Below, in pieces: positions 47,763-58,239 of a stretch of 64,000 bases of DNA (position 1 is its first letter; every line of letters begins with the position of its first letter). The notes under the pieces were generated by a model that saw only the letters and a program-made list of their open reading frames with translations, had not been told where the DNA came from and searched no databases. Both the position numbers and the translations under genes were made by a program. The DNA comes from Pseudevernia furfuracea (Eukaryota; Ascomycota; Lecanoromycetes; Lecanorales; Parmeliaceae). Where the stretch lies: positions 310,001 to 374,000 of the forward strand of contig JAIUPT010000017.1 in assembly GCA_022315425.1 (NCBI GenBank), given 5' to 3'.

Positions 47763-48462
47763 AGAAACAACTATAGAAAGTCTTAGATAGGAAGATTGAT
47801 GCAGAAAGAGACTTACTCATAACAGATAACATATTACAATCTAGATCTTTCTCAGACCGATATAATCGATTAGAAATATGAATCGCAGGGAGTCATATAT
47901 TCTCATCTCAATTATGGCTTTGACAGTCGATAACTATTAGAATTTGAGTTGTTATGAGATGTTCATCTCGGGTATTCGAAAGATTATATGTTCTTCGTGT
48001 CAAGATATGTTCAGCAAATAACACGCTTGTTTTAGATCGTCTCGTTAATAGTTCTTATTGTCAAAAAATATCGACTGCTTATCGAAGCGTGCTGCAGTCT
48101 TAGCATTTTACGACTAATATTGAATAATATCTTGCTTCATATCAAGAGCAACTTTGTCGAATCAGGCCCGTTGATCGTGTTGCGCAATTCTAGTATTGAG
48201 GTTGTGAATAAGATCGAGATTTTCTTTAAAGACATCAACGTTTATTTTATTCTAAATTATCTCGTCGATTAATTAGATCTTTCATCATCTCTTCTTGATG
48301 TCGAAAGACATATTATTATTTTCAATAATCATAATTTGAGCGTTTGATAATACTCTATTAGATTCAATTCTAATACTATCTGTTTGTTTCTTCTTCAAGT
48401 CGCGCGCGAACTAAAGTTATTTATTATCAAAACGTACAATCTCTATGAAATTGTTCGACTAA

Positions 48463-48990
48463 ATCGACTTCGATGAGGGCGATAAAGGCGGAAAGAATAT
48501 CTCTAAGGGAGATAATACACTAAACTGCGACTTATTAGTTATTATTGCGAGAGACTGCAAATAAATAGCTACTAAAGACTGTTTTAATTAAGTACTTACT
48601 ATACGTAGAGAAGATAATAATAAAGACTGTGTTAATGAAGAAGACTGTGCTGATGAAGAAGACTATGTTAATAAAGAAGACTATGTTGATAAAGACTGTG
48701 CTGATAAAGACTGTGCTGATGAAGACTGTGTTAATGAAGACTATGCTAATGAAGATTGTGATAGAGTGTTATCTGAAGAAGATGAGACTTATATCAATGA
48801 AGACTGTGACAGAGTGTCATCTGAAGAAGATAAAGCTTGTGAGAGTAGTGCAGTTTTATCTGCGAAATTACGCGATAACGTCTTATTGTACTTGATCTGT
48901 TTAATAAGCATTTATGCTCTCAAATATATCTGTCGCGATGATAACCCTTTGTTAAAGAAGATACTAGATGAACTCTTAGTATTGACTTGA
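48463..48990 (+). pseudogene. Relic of an acidic repeat protein with a C-terminal hydrophobic segment
   Basis: The frame starting near 48463 reads 'IDFDEGDKGGKNISKGDN', crosses two TAA codons (48571, 48588; likely former Gln), and from 48604 is open to the TGA at 48988. It has Asp/Glu/Cys repeats of 15-18 bp ('KDCADKDCADEDCVNEDYAN') followed by two 'DCDRV.SEEDE' motifs and a hydrophobic stretch 'VLLYLICLISIYALKYI' that could span a membrane. I do not recognise it. Repeat expansion makes the true length unclear. It sits divergently from the helicase relic. Confidence 0.4.
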
Positions 48991-50145
48991 CAGATTCAAT
49001 ATAATATGAACGCACAATGATCGATTTGATCTTAGTTAGTCTTGTCGAGGAAAGAATTGAAGTATTTGTCTAATTCAGATCGTTTCTTAACGATTATACG
49101 CTCTTGTATAGTAATAAATTGAGATTCTCGACCTCTGAAGTTATTAGTAGTTAAGGTCGCCCTCTGTTGAGGGATTATTCATGCCCTGACGTACGTTTCG
49201 AAATATGATTTAAATCGGTCACTATTTAGAAATCGTCTTATTTCTGTCATAGAGACAAAATCAATCTCGAAGCGAAGATTATCAGATTTCCGATATTGTA
49301 ATTCTTCGTTCGCGATGCCAATTAATGAAAAAACCATAATGACTGTGACAGACTTCAGTTTGCGAAGAATAAGATAGTTGACGATGCTTATATAGATGTC
49401 GCTCGAGTCGATAGCTTCAAGTCTAAGCTACTCTCGTAGAACTCGCTATCAGTCATGAATTAAGTTGATGAGACGAATCTTGTTGATGAGGTTGATGAGG
49501 TTGATAAGGCGAGTCTTGAATTGACGTGATAATAATGAGTTGAATAGTGTAGTGAGGCTGGCTTCGTCGAAGTCTTCAGCAAGTCGAGTAGAGTAAGAGA
49601 ATAAGATACGTCAAAAGATTGAGATCTTGTAGTTTATAACAAGAAGCTATGATATAGAGATCTTGTAGCTTGTAATAAAAGATTATAAGAAATTAAATAA
49701 GAGAGAGAGAAAATTGTTATAAGATAAAAGAAAGCTGTGATAAAGTAGAATAAAAAGTGAATAGAGTTAATTCTTTCAGTTTCTTTAGTCATGTTTATAC
49801 GAAAGTCACGCGCGACAAACTCAATCTATATTTGAGAAAGAAGAATTGTCTATATAATTATTAATGATTATATTTGATATCAACACTACTATTAGACATT
49901 TAGATAAATGCGATTATTATGAGATTTTGTAGTCTGTTACATCTTCTTCAATCATTATTTATATTCTCAGAAATGATTATGTAAGTACAAAGTATACGGG
50001 TCTTCAATTAAACGTGCGGCTCTTCGAAAATCGATAAATAGCTCGTGCAATTTCCTCGTGAAGAACGTTATGCGTATCAACGAATTTTACTTTAACAGAG
50101 TTTAGCGATTCACATAATATATCTATAATTATACTTAGATGCTTA
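48991..50145. other. no identifiable gene
   Basis: Moderately mutated DNA. Short direct repeats around 49,455-49,515 ('gttgatgagg') and purine-rich runs near 49.6-49.75 kb. I see no coding frame or element end before 50146. Confidence 0.4.
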
Positions 50146-51607
50146 CTGTCCTGTCCATCACGTAGGTTTTAAGATCAGATATAGTCGATTATATCACCTT
50201 ACTACTTCAAGCGTTAGGCCGCTCAGAGCACCTTTATAGACGATTATAAGAGGGTTGTGAGACGATTGCGTAATCGTCTTCAATTAGTCTTCAATTGTTC
50301 TGGACCATGCTGCAACCAGCTTGAGCTGGTTTCACAACTAGACGAGTCTTCAATTGGTTCTGAACCACTCTGCAACCGGCCTGAGCTGGTTGAACAACTA
50401 AACGGCAACGATTATATAGCCCGAAAGACCTTCCCTACAACCAAATTAGGTTTAGTGAAGTTGTCGTGAAGTTATCGTGAAGTTGTGAGTTCGGTTTTGA
50501 GTCGAGTGTACAACGAGTGTAAATTGGTTTTAAATTCAGTCGATTTCTAGCCAATTTCTAGCCAATTTCTAGCCAATTTCTAATCGATTTCTTAATTTTC
50601 AAGAATACATGGCTGCATGGCTGCAATGGCTACATGGCGGCATGGCTACAGTGACTGAGATGTCTCCATGGCTGCATGACTGCATGGCTGCAATGGCTGC
50701 AATGACTGCAATGGCTGCATCGCGACATGGCTGCAGTGACTGCAGTGGCTGCAATGGCTGCAATGGCTGCAATGGCTACATGGCGGCATGGCTGCAGTGA
50801 CTGAGATGTCTCCATGGCTCCATGGCTGCATGACTGCAATGGCGGCATGGCGGCATGGCGGCATGGCGGCATGGCGGCATGACTGCAATGGCTGCAATGG
50901 CTGCAATGGCTGCAATGGCTACATGGCGGCATGGCTGCAGTGACTGAGATGTCTCCATGGCTCCATGGCTGCATGACTGCAATGGCGGCATGGCGGCATG
51001 GCGGCATGACTGCAATGGCTGCAATGGCTGCAATGGCTGCAATGGCTACATGGCTCCATGGCTGCAGTGACTGAGATGTCTCCATGGCTCCATGGCTGCA
51101 TGACTGCAATGACTGCAGTGGCTGCAATGGCTGCATGGCGGCATGACTGCAATGGCTGCAATGGCTGCAATGGCTGCAATGGCTACATGGCGGCATGGCT
51201 GCAGTGACTGAGATGTCTCCATGGCTCCATGGCTGCATGACTGCAATGGCGGCATGGCGGCATGACTGCATGGCGGCATGACTGCAATGGCTGCAATGGC
51301 TGCAATGATTGTAATGGCTGCATGACTGCTGTGACTGCTGTGAATAATTGCGAGACTTAGAATTTTTTTTCAAGTATAGCACCTTCCTAAATAACGAAGA
51401 AGACTTTAAATTAATATAACCGTAATATAACCGTTATATAATCGTTACGCAACTATTTATAAGAATTTTGTTATATATAACGAGAATATAACTAATCAAC
51501 GACGAGAATAGAACTATTATATCCCGGTTATATAACTATATATCGTTATGAGATCATCATATACTAGTTATATGATGGTATTAGAACTTCGCGGAGGGCC
51601 CGGACAG
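50146..51607 (+). mobile_element. CTGTCC-ended element, copy a (1.46 kb, TA target duplication)
   Basis: It starts CTGTCCTGTCC and ends GGGCCCGGACAG, with TA on both sides. A second copy in inverse orientation lies at 62077-63184 with the same two ends and also flanked by TA. The inside holds a 65-bp direct duplication (50,288-50,405), an 11-bp tandem 'ttctagccaat' (~50,548-50,585), a 740-bp satellite and a hairpin near the right end (9-bp arms 'catcatata', ~51,552-51,574). No transposase; probably non-autonomous, moved by a TA-targeting enzyme (Tc1/mariner-like is one option). Confidence 0.75.
50605..51345. repeat. 9-bp satellite (ATGGCTGCA family) in ~127-146 bp higher-order units
   Basis: The base unit ATGGCTGCA and variants tile the interval. 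A marker 'gagatgtctcc' recurs at 50657, 50803, 50946, 51073 and 51210, giving a higher-order period of 146, 143, 127 and 137 bp. Because 9 is a multiple of 3, all frames stay open, which explains the 250-codon minus frame at 50630-51382; that frame is not counted as a gene. Confidence 0.9.
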
Positions 51608-51955
51608 TATTATATTTTAGATTTTCTAGTCACGATCTATAGATTCTTATTAATGTTAAAAATTGTAAAAACGGACAAGTGGAGATCATACGAAGGTCTC
51701 GAACAAAGCCCTAGCTCTACTTTCGAAAGACAGTCTTGACACTCAGAATTTTATAATGTGAGAAGCAATTGCACTTATCGAGCGAAGAGAATTAAATCTT
51801 ATTCCTTCTTCGTCTCTTTTATAAACGTTATATACACTAACTATTCTTCTCGCTGCATACACTAACTATTTCTCACGCTTTATATACTGACTATGACTTC
51901 TCGATTATCTTAGTCATCTGTAAGTGATAAGAATAATAGAGTCTATTATTTTTAA
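51608..51955. other. no identifiable gene
   Basis: Less mutated DNA right of the CTGTCC element. A short ORF at 51548-51739 begins inside the element and has no recognisable content. Three similar words 'atacactaactat(t/g)' lie at 51,831-51,893. Confidence 0.35.
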
Positions 51956-53500
51956 CGTTCTGTAAGTAGAGAAGCTACTTTAGATTTATAGTGAAATAAA
52001 CAGGGTGACTACTCTCGTGATGAGCTTGTAAGGATCGTCTTAGCTTATAACGATAAACGAAGAAAGCGAATAACTGTCGATGCGTTTGAGAAGGAATCAG
52101 ATAATGACTCTTCATCTAATACTCTCAAACGATCGATAGGAGGACGTGAGATCATGAGATTATTGTCTAACTAAAGTTCTTACAAAAAACAATTATCTCT
52201 AGCTCTCAGAAGCTCACCTCTCATTATCAGAAGTCTATCTCTTATTCGCAGAAGCAGCGACCTCCGCAAAAGACTTTATCTCAGTCTATCGAGTCACATA
52301 GACATGGGCTATCGAAGTCTTCGGCAAAGGGTATCGCTATCAAAAAGTCTGTTAATGACAATAATATAAGGCCGAAGTCTATCGCTGCCGTTATCGACGA
52401 TGTTACACGCGAGCAGTCTATAACAAAGACGACCGTGTTAGAGAATAATGACGATAATAACGATGACGAGCTATCTGTTGTTATCGAGTCTGTCGAATCA
52501 GGGTCGAGAAGTCGTAGCGTCTCTAACAGTACCCTACTTACTCGAAGTCAATCGAATAGTTAAAATCATCCCGACAAGCCTAACAAGTTCAATAAGCTCA
52601 GCAAACTCATTTAAGTAGGTTAGCCCAGTTAGAATCAGCTTAATCAGATTCTCGTATATATTTCTCAGGTGTCTCTCGCTCAGTCTCAGACAGTGTTCAA
52701 TTATCGAAAACCCGATGATCAAAAGGCGAAGAAGATTACGTTGACAGAACTTCTAATCTTGGCTCGACGCTACTACCTAACGTAACTCTTCAACTTGATA
52801 ATAGATGAACCGATATAGACTGTCTTCTCAGATATGAGATCATCGCACGCTTAGTATAAGAAGACTGTGTCGAAGATTCGACAATGTTATAAAAACTGGA
52901 AGACAGCGATATTAGATGTCGTTGCGAAGTTTTTGATTCGTTGAATTGATACTGCGAAAGTAGATCACTCGATGAAGCTTCTTATACTATATACTTATAA
53001 GACTCTTCGACGAGAGCTTCTAATAGAGTTCAATACAGAATAACTAGAAATGATCTTTCGATTTATCGTATCAGTTATGAACTTTGATAACGTTAAAAAG
53101 AATAAACTTCTATTTCTCAAATATAAGTCTCAGTCGAATAAAAGCTTTCATCACTATCTCTATTATTATCAATATGCTTACAGACGTAGATGCTTTCGTA
53201 CAGATCATTATTCTATAGCGCTTAAACGAATTATATAAGAAGAATTTCAAAGATCTTCGCTTTATCAAGTATACTCGAAAACATCTACTTGATATGTACG
53301 ACGTCTTATATATCAAGAACGAATTCGAAAATTAGTCGATCGAAATGTATTCTAAACGCACTATCTCTCTCGCAGCTCAAAATCGTCGAACAATCAAAGT
53401 GAATATCAACAATAACTCTAATGACATCTGAAATAATGAAGAAGATAATACGACGAACGACGATATTAAAGATAATGATTAGAGAGAATCATGAGCTAGA
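51956..53500 (+). pseudogene. Relic of an unrecognised gene ('ORF-X') upstream of the transposase
   Basis: Coherent coding signal on + in two frames. At first 'GDYSRDELVRIVLAYNDKRR' and 'FEKESDNDSSSNTLKRSIGG' (52.0-52.15 kb). After a frame change near 52.19 kb comes a Gln/Ser/Lys-rich segment ('YSQKQRPPQKTLSQSIESHR'), an acidic stretch, then 'YRKPDDQKAKKITLTELLIL', 'KTVSKIRQCYKNWKTAILDV' and 'KLLILYTYKTLRRELLIEFN'. After another frame change near 53.2 kb: 'LYKKNFKDLRFIKYTRKHLL' and 'SLAAQNRRTIKVN'. Stops lie at Gln/Trp-type codons. I cannot name it; Gag-like or DNA-binding protein are both possible. Confidence 0.45.
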
Positions 53501-53883
53501 CAACGTCTGCGATAAAGTATATCTATATCGAGTATAATACTAATATAACAGGTTACGATAATATGATTGAGAAATATGCTTATGACTAATTGCAGAAGGC
53601 TTTTACAGATACACTTATGTTTGCTTGAGCTTCTACTTGCACTTGAAAGATATTTATTTTAGATATGATATTCATTGCTGCGAATTTTTTCGCAGGTGCT
53701 CAAAGTCAGATAAATAAATAAGTATATAGTTATATATATTATTATTTATACTTCGAAAGTAATGAAGAGAAAAAAAGTGGAAAAAATTCGCTCGATCGAA
53801 TTTGATCCCCTCTGCGAGAAGAGGTCGAGGGTTATTTTCAATGTTGTCGAATTCTTATAATCAAGCCTCTGTTAATTTATACT
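53501..53883. other. spacer between ORF-X and the transposase relic
   Basis: AT-rich at first, then 'aaagtggaaaaaattcgctcg' and a less mutated stretch leading into the ATG at 53884. No frame. A promoter for the downstream gene could lie here, but no element is identifiable. Confidence 0.35.
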
Positions 53884-56800
53884 ATGTCGAACGTACATGA
53901 GCCTCGCAATTTCAATCGTCTAGAATTCATCACTTGGGGTGATGAAGATGTCAATGCTGAGCCTAATACGTCAGGGGAAGCTACCTCTGATATTACGTCT
54001 ACGTATCCGACCTTGTATTAGAATCGTCACCCTACTTCTGAAGCTATCGAAGGGTTCAATGATTTCAGTGCTATTGAAAACGATGTATTAAATTCAAGTA
54101 TGCAGGTGAAGGAGCAAGATATGAAGACAAGTATACTGTCGATGAAGGACAATGCGGAAGAGTTCGATAGACAAGGTACAGTATCAGAAATGGATGAGGG
54201 CTTAAACGAAGCCTTCAGCAGAGACGAAGTCTTCAGCAGGAACGAAGTCTCCAGCAGAGACGAAGTCTCCAGCAGGGACGAAGTCTTCAGTAGGGACGGA
54301 GTCGTAGAGACATAGAAGAACATTGTAGAAGTCTTTAATAGAGAGGGCTCAGCGACAGACGGAGTGAATTAATTAATTATTTTCTCGTTGTCTCTTGAGA
54401 ATTAATTAACCCTTTCATAGAACGACGACTATAACATTCTTTAAGAATCACAGACTCTGACCTTTCGAAATCTTTTAAAAGATCTCGATTCTAATAGCGA
54501 CTCGAATAGCGACAGTGATATGAAGACTCTATCACAGTCTCTCATAGTGACTGTCTCAATTCTATACGAATCGTTCTCCTCTAACGAAAGATCTAGATCA
54601 CTCTCTCAGACGTCTTTATTTGAGTCTGTTGTACAGAAAGGCGACGAGAAAATCATATTATCGACTCTACATTTGACATTGAGACTGTGATTTGAGAGAT
54701 CGAAGTGCTCACGATTAGATTATATACGATTACGAGAGGTGTTATAACTATCGAACTCTTTCGTAAGAGACGCTGATGAGAAGATGTTATCTACACAGAC
54801 ATTATCATTGAAATTAGACACTTTAAAGCGTCAGATATGACGTCAAATTTTATTGTTGAGACTACTAAGAAAGGCTTTATCAGTGATGATTAAAAAGCAA
54901 CCGTCTCTGACTGAACGTCGCAAAGGGATTCGACAGCGCGTACGCATTGAAAGGCTTTTCTGACAATATTGATACGATTTAGTAGATTTGATATCTATGA
55001 TTTTGTCTGCCTCGCAACTAAGGAATAAGATGTTTTTTGATATAACTGAATATGCTAACGAGCCAATAGAACTCTAACACTCTCCGACATGAGATTCATT
55101 AATACGTGCGACGTCTGATAATATATGCTACACTCGACAAGGAGATTTAATTATTTCAGAAGATCTTGTTCAGATTGACGATATTGACGATATGACACGA
55201 GAACGTGTAACTTTTATTGGAAGAGATTGCAGAGCTGATATCTTAAAGTTCGAAGAGATTATCGTCACTCTGCAGCATGTTATCGATAACTTCGATTCTA
55301 TTTTACGAAATTTCGCCCTATCTCTCGAGGATCTTAATGAACTATTTCTTATAGAGAATAAGATAGTCGAGCTTTTCTTATAATATATCAGTCATCATAT
55401 CGATATTTACATAGATCGTGATTTTGTCGATGAGAACGAGCACGAGATTACATTCACGAATGATTATCAATATATTCGAAGAGTTCTTACGCAACAGACT
55501 TCTAATATTCGTTCTATTCGTCAAATATATCAAGCTCGTGATAAGCTCGAAGTGAAATACTTCGAACGCGAACGTCTTACGGAAGTCTGTTATAGCAGTC
55601 TTATATCTTTCTCTTATCTTTTATTCATTGATGATTTTGATATATATCGTAATATATATCGTGCTCTCAAGAGATTTTATCTTATATTCGTCTGTCTCTC
55701 TTACGAAGAACGACGCAAGATCGTTAATGTCTTCACCTTAACTCTGGGATCTCATGAAGCGAACATTAAGGCGGTGATTGAAGTCTTTGATAAGACTATT
55801 AGACAGTTGAACAAAGATATGAAGATAATCATCAACGAAGAATCAGAGCAAGTGTGCGCGTTTAATATAGTCTTTCTTGACGACATGTCACAGCAGGCGG
55901 ACAATAAAGATTTTCTTCGATATAATGTTAATAGGGGATGTCGAACGTGTCTCTGTTCCAAGCTCGAAAAGGGTGATCTTATCTACGATATTGTCGAAAA
56001 TGATAGATATCATTGAGAGACGACGAGGTAACGAGAACTCGTTAAGAATCTGTCTCGTAAGGAGAGAAACGCATTTGAAACGAAGATAGATATTAAGCTG
56101 AATGCTTCATCGCTCGCCAAGTTGACGCCCTGTCTCGATCTCATTCTGTCTCGAGCTTACGATGCGTCACATTTAGAATAACAAGATATTAAAAGAATAT
56201 TACAAAGTTTTTTGATAATCGCAGTGCTGAATAAAAAGAGAGATGTCTTCTATCTTAAGACTTTTCAAACAATTCGATATTCATCAGAATAACCTCGCAT
56301 ACAAAGTCCTGAATTCTACATTTGATTATGATCATTATTAGAAGTCGATCGTACGTCTGTTCTTATTTCACTTATTCTACGTAAGTATATCTCTATTACG
56401 TGATTTCGATTTATCTATCTACAGACTGTCGCAAAAGTCTTCGATCGTGACATTACGACTGTTAGAACAATCATTAAGACATTTGATCTTATTGTCTATG
56501 CGAACACTCTAATTAAGAGTCAAAGATACACCTATCACGCGAGACTTCATCAAATCATTCTTGAGAGGAGATAAGCTTATCAAAATCTAATAGTATATGT
56601 TATGTAGTCTGCTGAAGTCTCTCGCAGAGACATTAATACAGAAGTCGAAGAAGTCGAAGAAGTTAGAGAAGATGATGATGAATAGAAAGATAAAGATATT
56701 GATAGGGAGATGTTATTCGATGTTCTCTCAGCTATCGAGAACTCAGATCTCGAAGAAGTATTAATTGAGACTTCAAGTAGACGAGGACGTAAGTTCAAGA

Positions 56801-57620
56801 ACGACAAGTATAAGAAGCTTTTGACACTTTCGAATGTTTATGCAGATCTGTATCTCGTCGCTATGACTCGTGAGTACGGAACGATAATGAATTTGAGTGT
56901 ATTTGCTGAGGAATTAAAGTATAAGTATTTACAGTGAGTTTCTTTCAAGCGCTCTCGACTGATTATAATAGAATCTTTAAAGATATAACAGATTAGATAG
57001 CATCGTCGAATCTTATAAGATATCTCTTTTCTCGCGACGTCGTCACTTAGTCTCTGCGACTAAACTTGACGAGAATCTGAAATGTGACTCATTCAGAGAT
57101 TGTAAATGTATTGACGACCATTGATAATATTTGCTCTACACTTGTAAAGAGTTTTATATCTGTGAATAAGCAAAACATTAATGATAATAGCGATAAAGCG
57201 CATATGATGATTAAAGACGCTAAACACAGTTTGGCGCAACTTTCGCTTATAGGATTTCGACTTGACGGAGAGTTACAGATGTCATCTAACGCGAGATTAA
57301 TGAAAATGTCTCTGCAGCATTCTTTTCTGCAGAAGCTAATGAACGTCTACGAGAGATGTTACGAACTAAAGATATTGAACTTTGAACGAAAATCATTGAA
57401 ATGATATAGAAGACTGACTTACACGAATTCGTAAGTTGTTTTACTTCAGTGTATTACAGATAAGAACTGTTAAAGACTTCAACAGACATAATAAGCGTCA
57501 TATATGTGTTGTCGGCGACTATATTAGAATCGATGATATCAAGATATGCCTCGCGCAATGCTTTCTGCACATCTACCGAGGAATAAGATACGGTTTTGTT
57601 GTTGTTAATGTAATATAGAC
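53884..57620 (+). pseudogene. Transposase relic resembling Tnp2/Plavaka-type (CACTA-like) enzymes
   Basis: The start is ATG 53884: Met-Ser-Asn-Val-His-Glu-Pro; the frame runs on across TAG 54019 and TAG 54313, both likely former Gln. The N-terminus is acidic with five 18-bp repeats. The core is best at 55192-56016: 'FIDDFDIYRNIYRALKRFY', 'NVFTLTLGSHEANIKAVIEV', 'FLDDMSQQADNKDFLRYNVN' and then 'RGCRTCLCSKLEKGDLIYDI' with a Cys-x2-Cys-x-Cys cluster. Asp-rich motif, G-P-H-like segment and D-M/L-P...G...C-x2-C order are those of Tnp2/Plavaka transposases as I know them. C-terminal pieces: 'LSNVYADLYLVAMTREYGTI' (56.83 kb) and 'HICVVGDYIRIDDIKICLAQ' (57.5 kb). Several frameshifts and stops. A second, worse copy starts at 63185. 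Confidence 0.6.
54214..54303 (+). repeat. five 18-bp in-frame repeats (Phe/Ser-Ser-Arg-Asp/Asn-Glu-Val)
   Basis: Units at 54214, 54232, 54250, 54268 and 54286, each coding six residues, in the N-terminal region of the transposase relic. The CAG codons are intact here apart from one TAG, so this part is little mutated. Confidence 0.85.
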
Positions 57621-57845
57621 ATGTTTCGAGGACGTCGATACGACAGAGCGTCTTGCGAACCCTGTTCTTAATCTGTCTGTGTATATTCTTACATTAAGAC
57701 AGCGCATATATGAATTGTTTGAGCTATCTCATCAGGGCATCTACATTATCGAGGCTCCGGATGAGCCTGATTGACAGAATAATGACGATGAGAAGTATTT
57801 ATTGAAGTGTGATTGAGGAGTTGATTACCTTTGAAGTCAGATTTG

Positions 57846-57985
57846 ATATGAATTGAGAATGGATTGGGGATGGATTGGGGATGAATTGGGGATGGATTGG
57901 GGATTGATTGAAGAAAGATTGAGAATGGATTGAGGATGAAGGTGAATTGGAGAAGGTTTGGAGAAGGTTTGGAGAAGGTTTGATA
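57846..57985. repeat. 11-bp G-rich minisatellite
   Basis: Tandem 'atggattgggg' variants to ~57,905 followed, after a diverged stretch, by 'agaaggtttgg' repeats to ~57,985. Lies just downstream of the transposase relic. The minus-strand ORFs over it are Pro/Ser-rich artefacts of the repeat. Confidence 0.8.
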
Positions 57986-58239
57986 GTTGCTGTCAATCCA
58001 GAGAAACAGCATATTGACAATATCTTCACAACGGAGTTCAGTCCAGGGGGGGTTTTAGTGAAAGATGTTGGAGATCCGTCCAACGTGAAATCATTGGGCA
58101 GCTAATTAACAGCCGTTCTTCAGCCGCTTTCCACCCATTTCCAACTCGCTCCAGAGCGGATGTTTAACAAGTGATTGTTCTTAGCATGGCGTGATGTCAT
58201 CTCGCTGTTTATCTCGCTGTCTGGCGAGTAGTTTTCTGA
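57986..58239. other. right edge of the DNA-transposon block
   Basis: Balanced composition, no frame. The boundary with CopA lies somewhere here or slightly further right; I found no terminal repeat matching the left side. Confidence 0.35.

Larger units (their letters stand above)
45700..48260 (-). pseudogene. SNF2-family ATPase/helicase relic
   Basis: Read on the minus strand with stops at likely Trp/Gln codons. Walker A region: 'LIDYIGLRKI' at ~47,875-47,845, where the family has ...GLGKT. Then 'FDVYKYHGDSRRSKSV' and 'SRTIIISSYITF' (~47.5-47.4 kb). Motif II: Ala-Asn-Glu-Cys-His at 47,240-47,223 in place of DEAH/DECH, followed by 'LLKTSDADVSICVR' and 'NEIAD', stop, 'ADYMP'. C-terminal half: 'EKILIFYQM' (~46.22 kb), then motif VI 'IQALGRALRYENLNTII' (45,980-45,935). 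Order and spacing fit a complete SNF2 domain pair, except for an extra low-complexity block at 46.27-46.43 kb. Such ATPases remodel DNA-protein complexes; as transposon cargo its role is unknown. Confidence 0.7.
44690..58239. mobile_element. Candidate large DNA transposon carrying helicase, unknown gene and transposase (ends unresolved)
   Basis: The copia reading frame is left at 43480 and is recognisable again from ~58,240 (certain from ~58,330). The intervening DNA, apart from the small inverted-repeat elements, holds a SNF2-type helicase relic (minus), an acidic repeat ORF (+), an unrecognised coding relic (+) and a Tnp2/Plavaka-like transposase relic (+). Subterminal-looking satellites lie near both sides (62-bp at 44.8-45.06 kb, 11-bp G-rich at 57.85-57.99 kb). 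I could not find convincing terminal repeats or a TSD, so the unity of this block is inference. Confidence 0.4.

Noticed and set aside
50605..51345. CRISPR-like array
   Set aside because: Units are contiguous with no unique spacers, and the genome is eukaryotic.
50630..51382. 250-codon minus-strand frame and its many shorter shadows over the satellite
   Set aside because: The 9-bp repeat keeps all frames open; composition is pure repeat. The shared leader is mentioned as a finding, but there is no evidence of a protein.
57746..58083. Pro/Ser-rich minus ORFs
   Set aside because: Produced by the 11-bp G-rich minisatellite.
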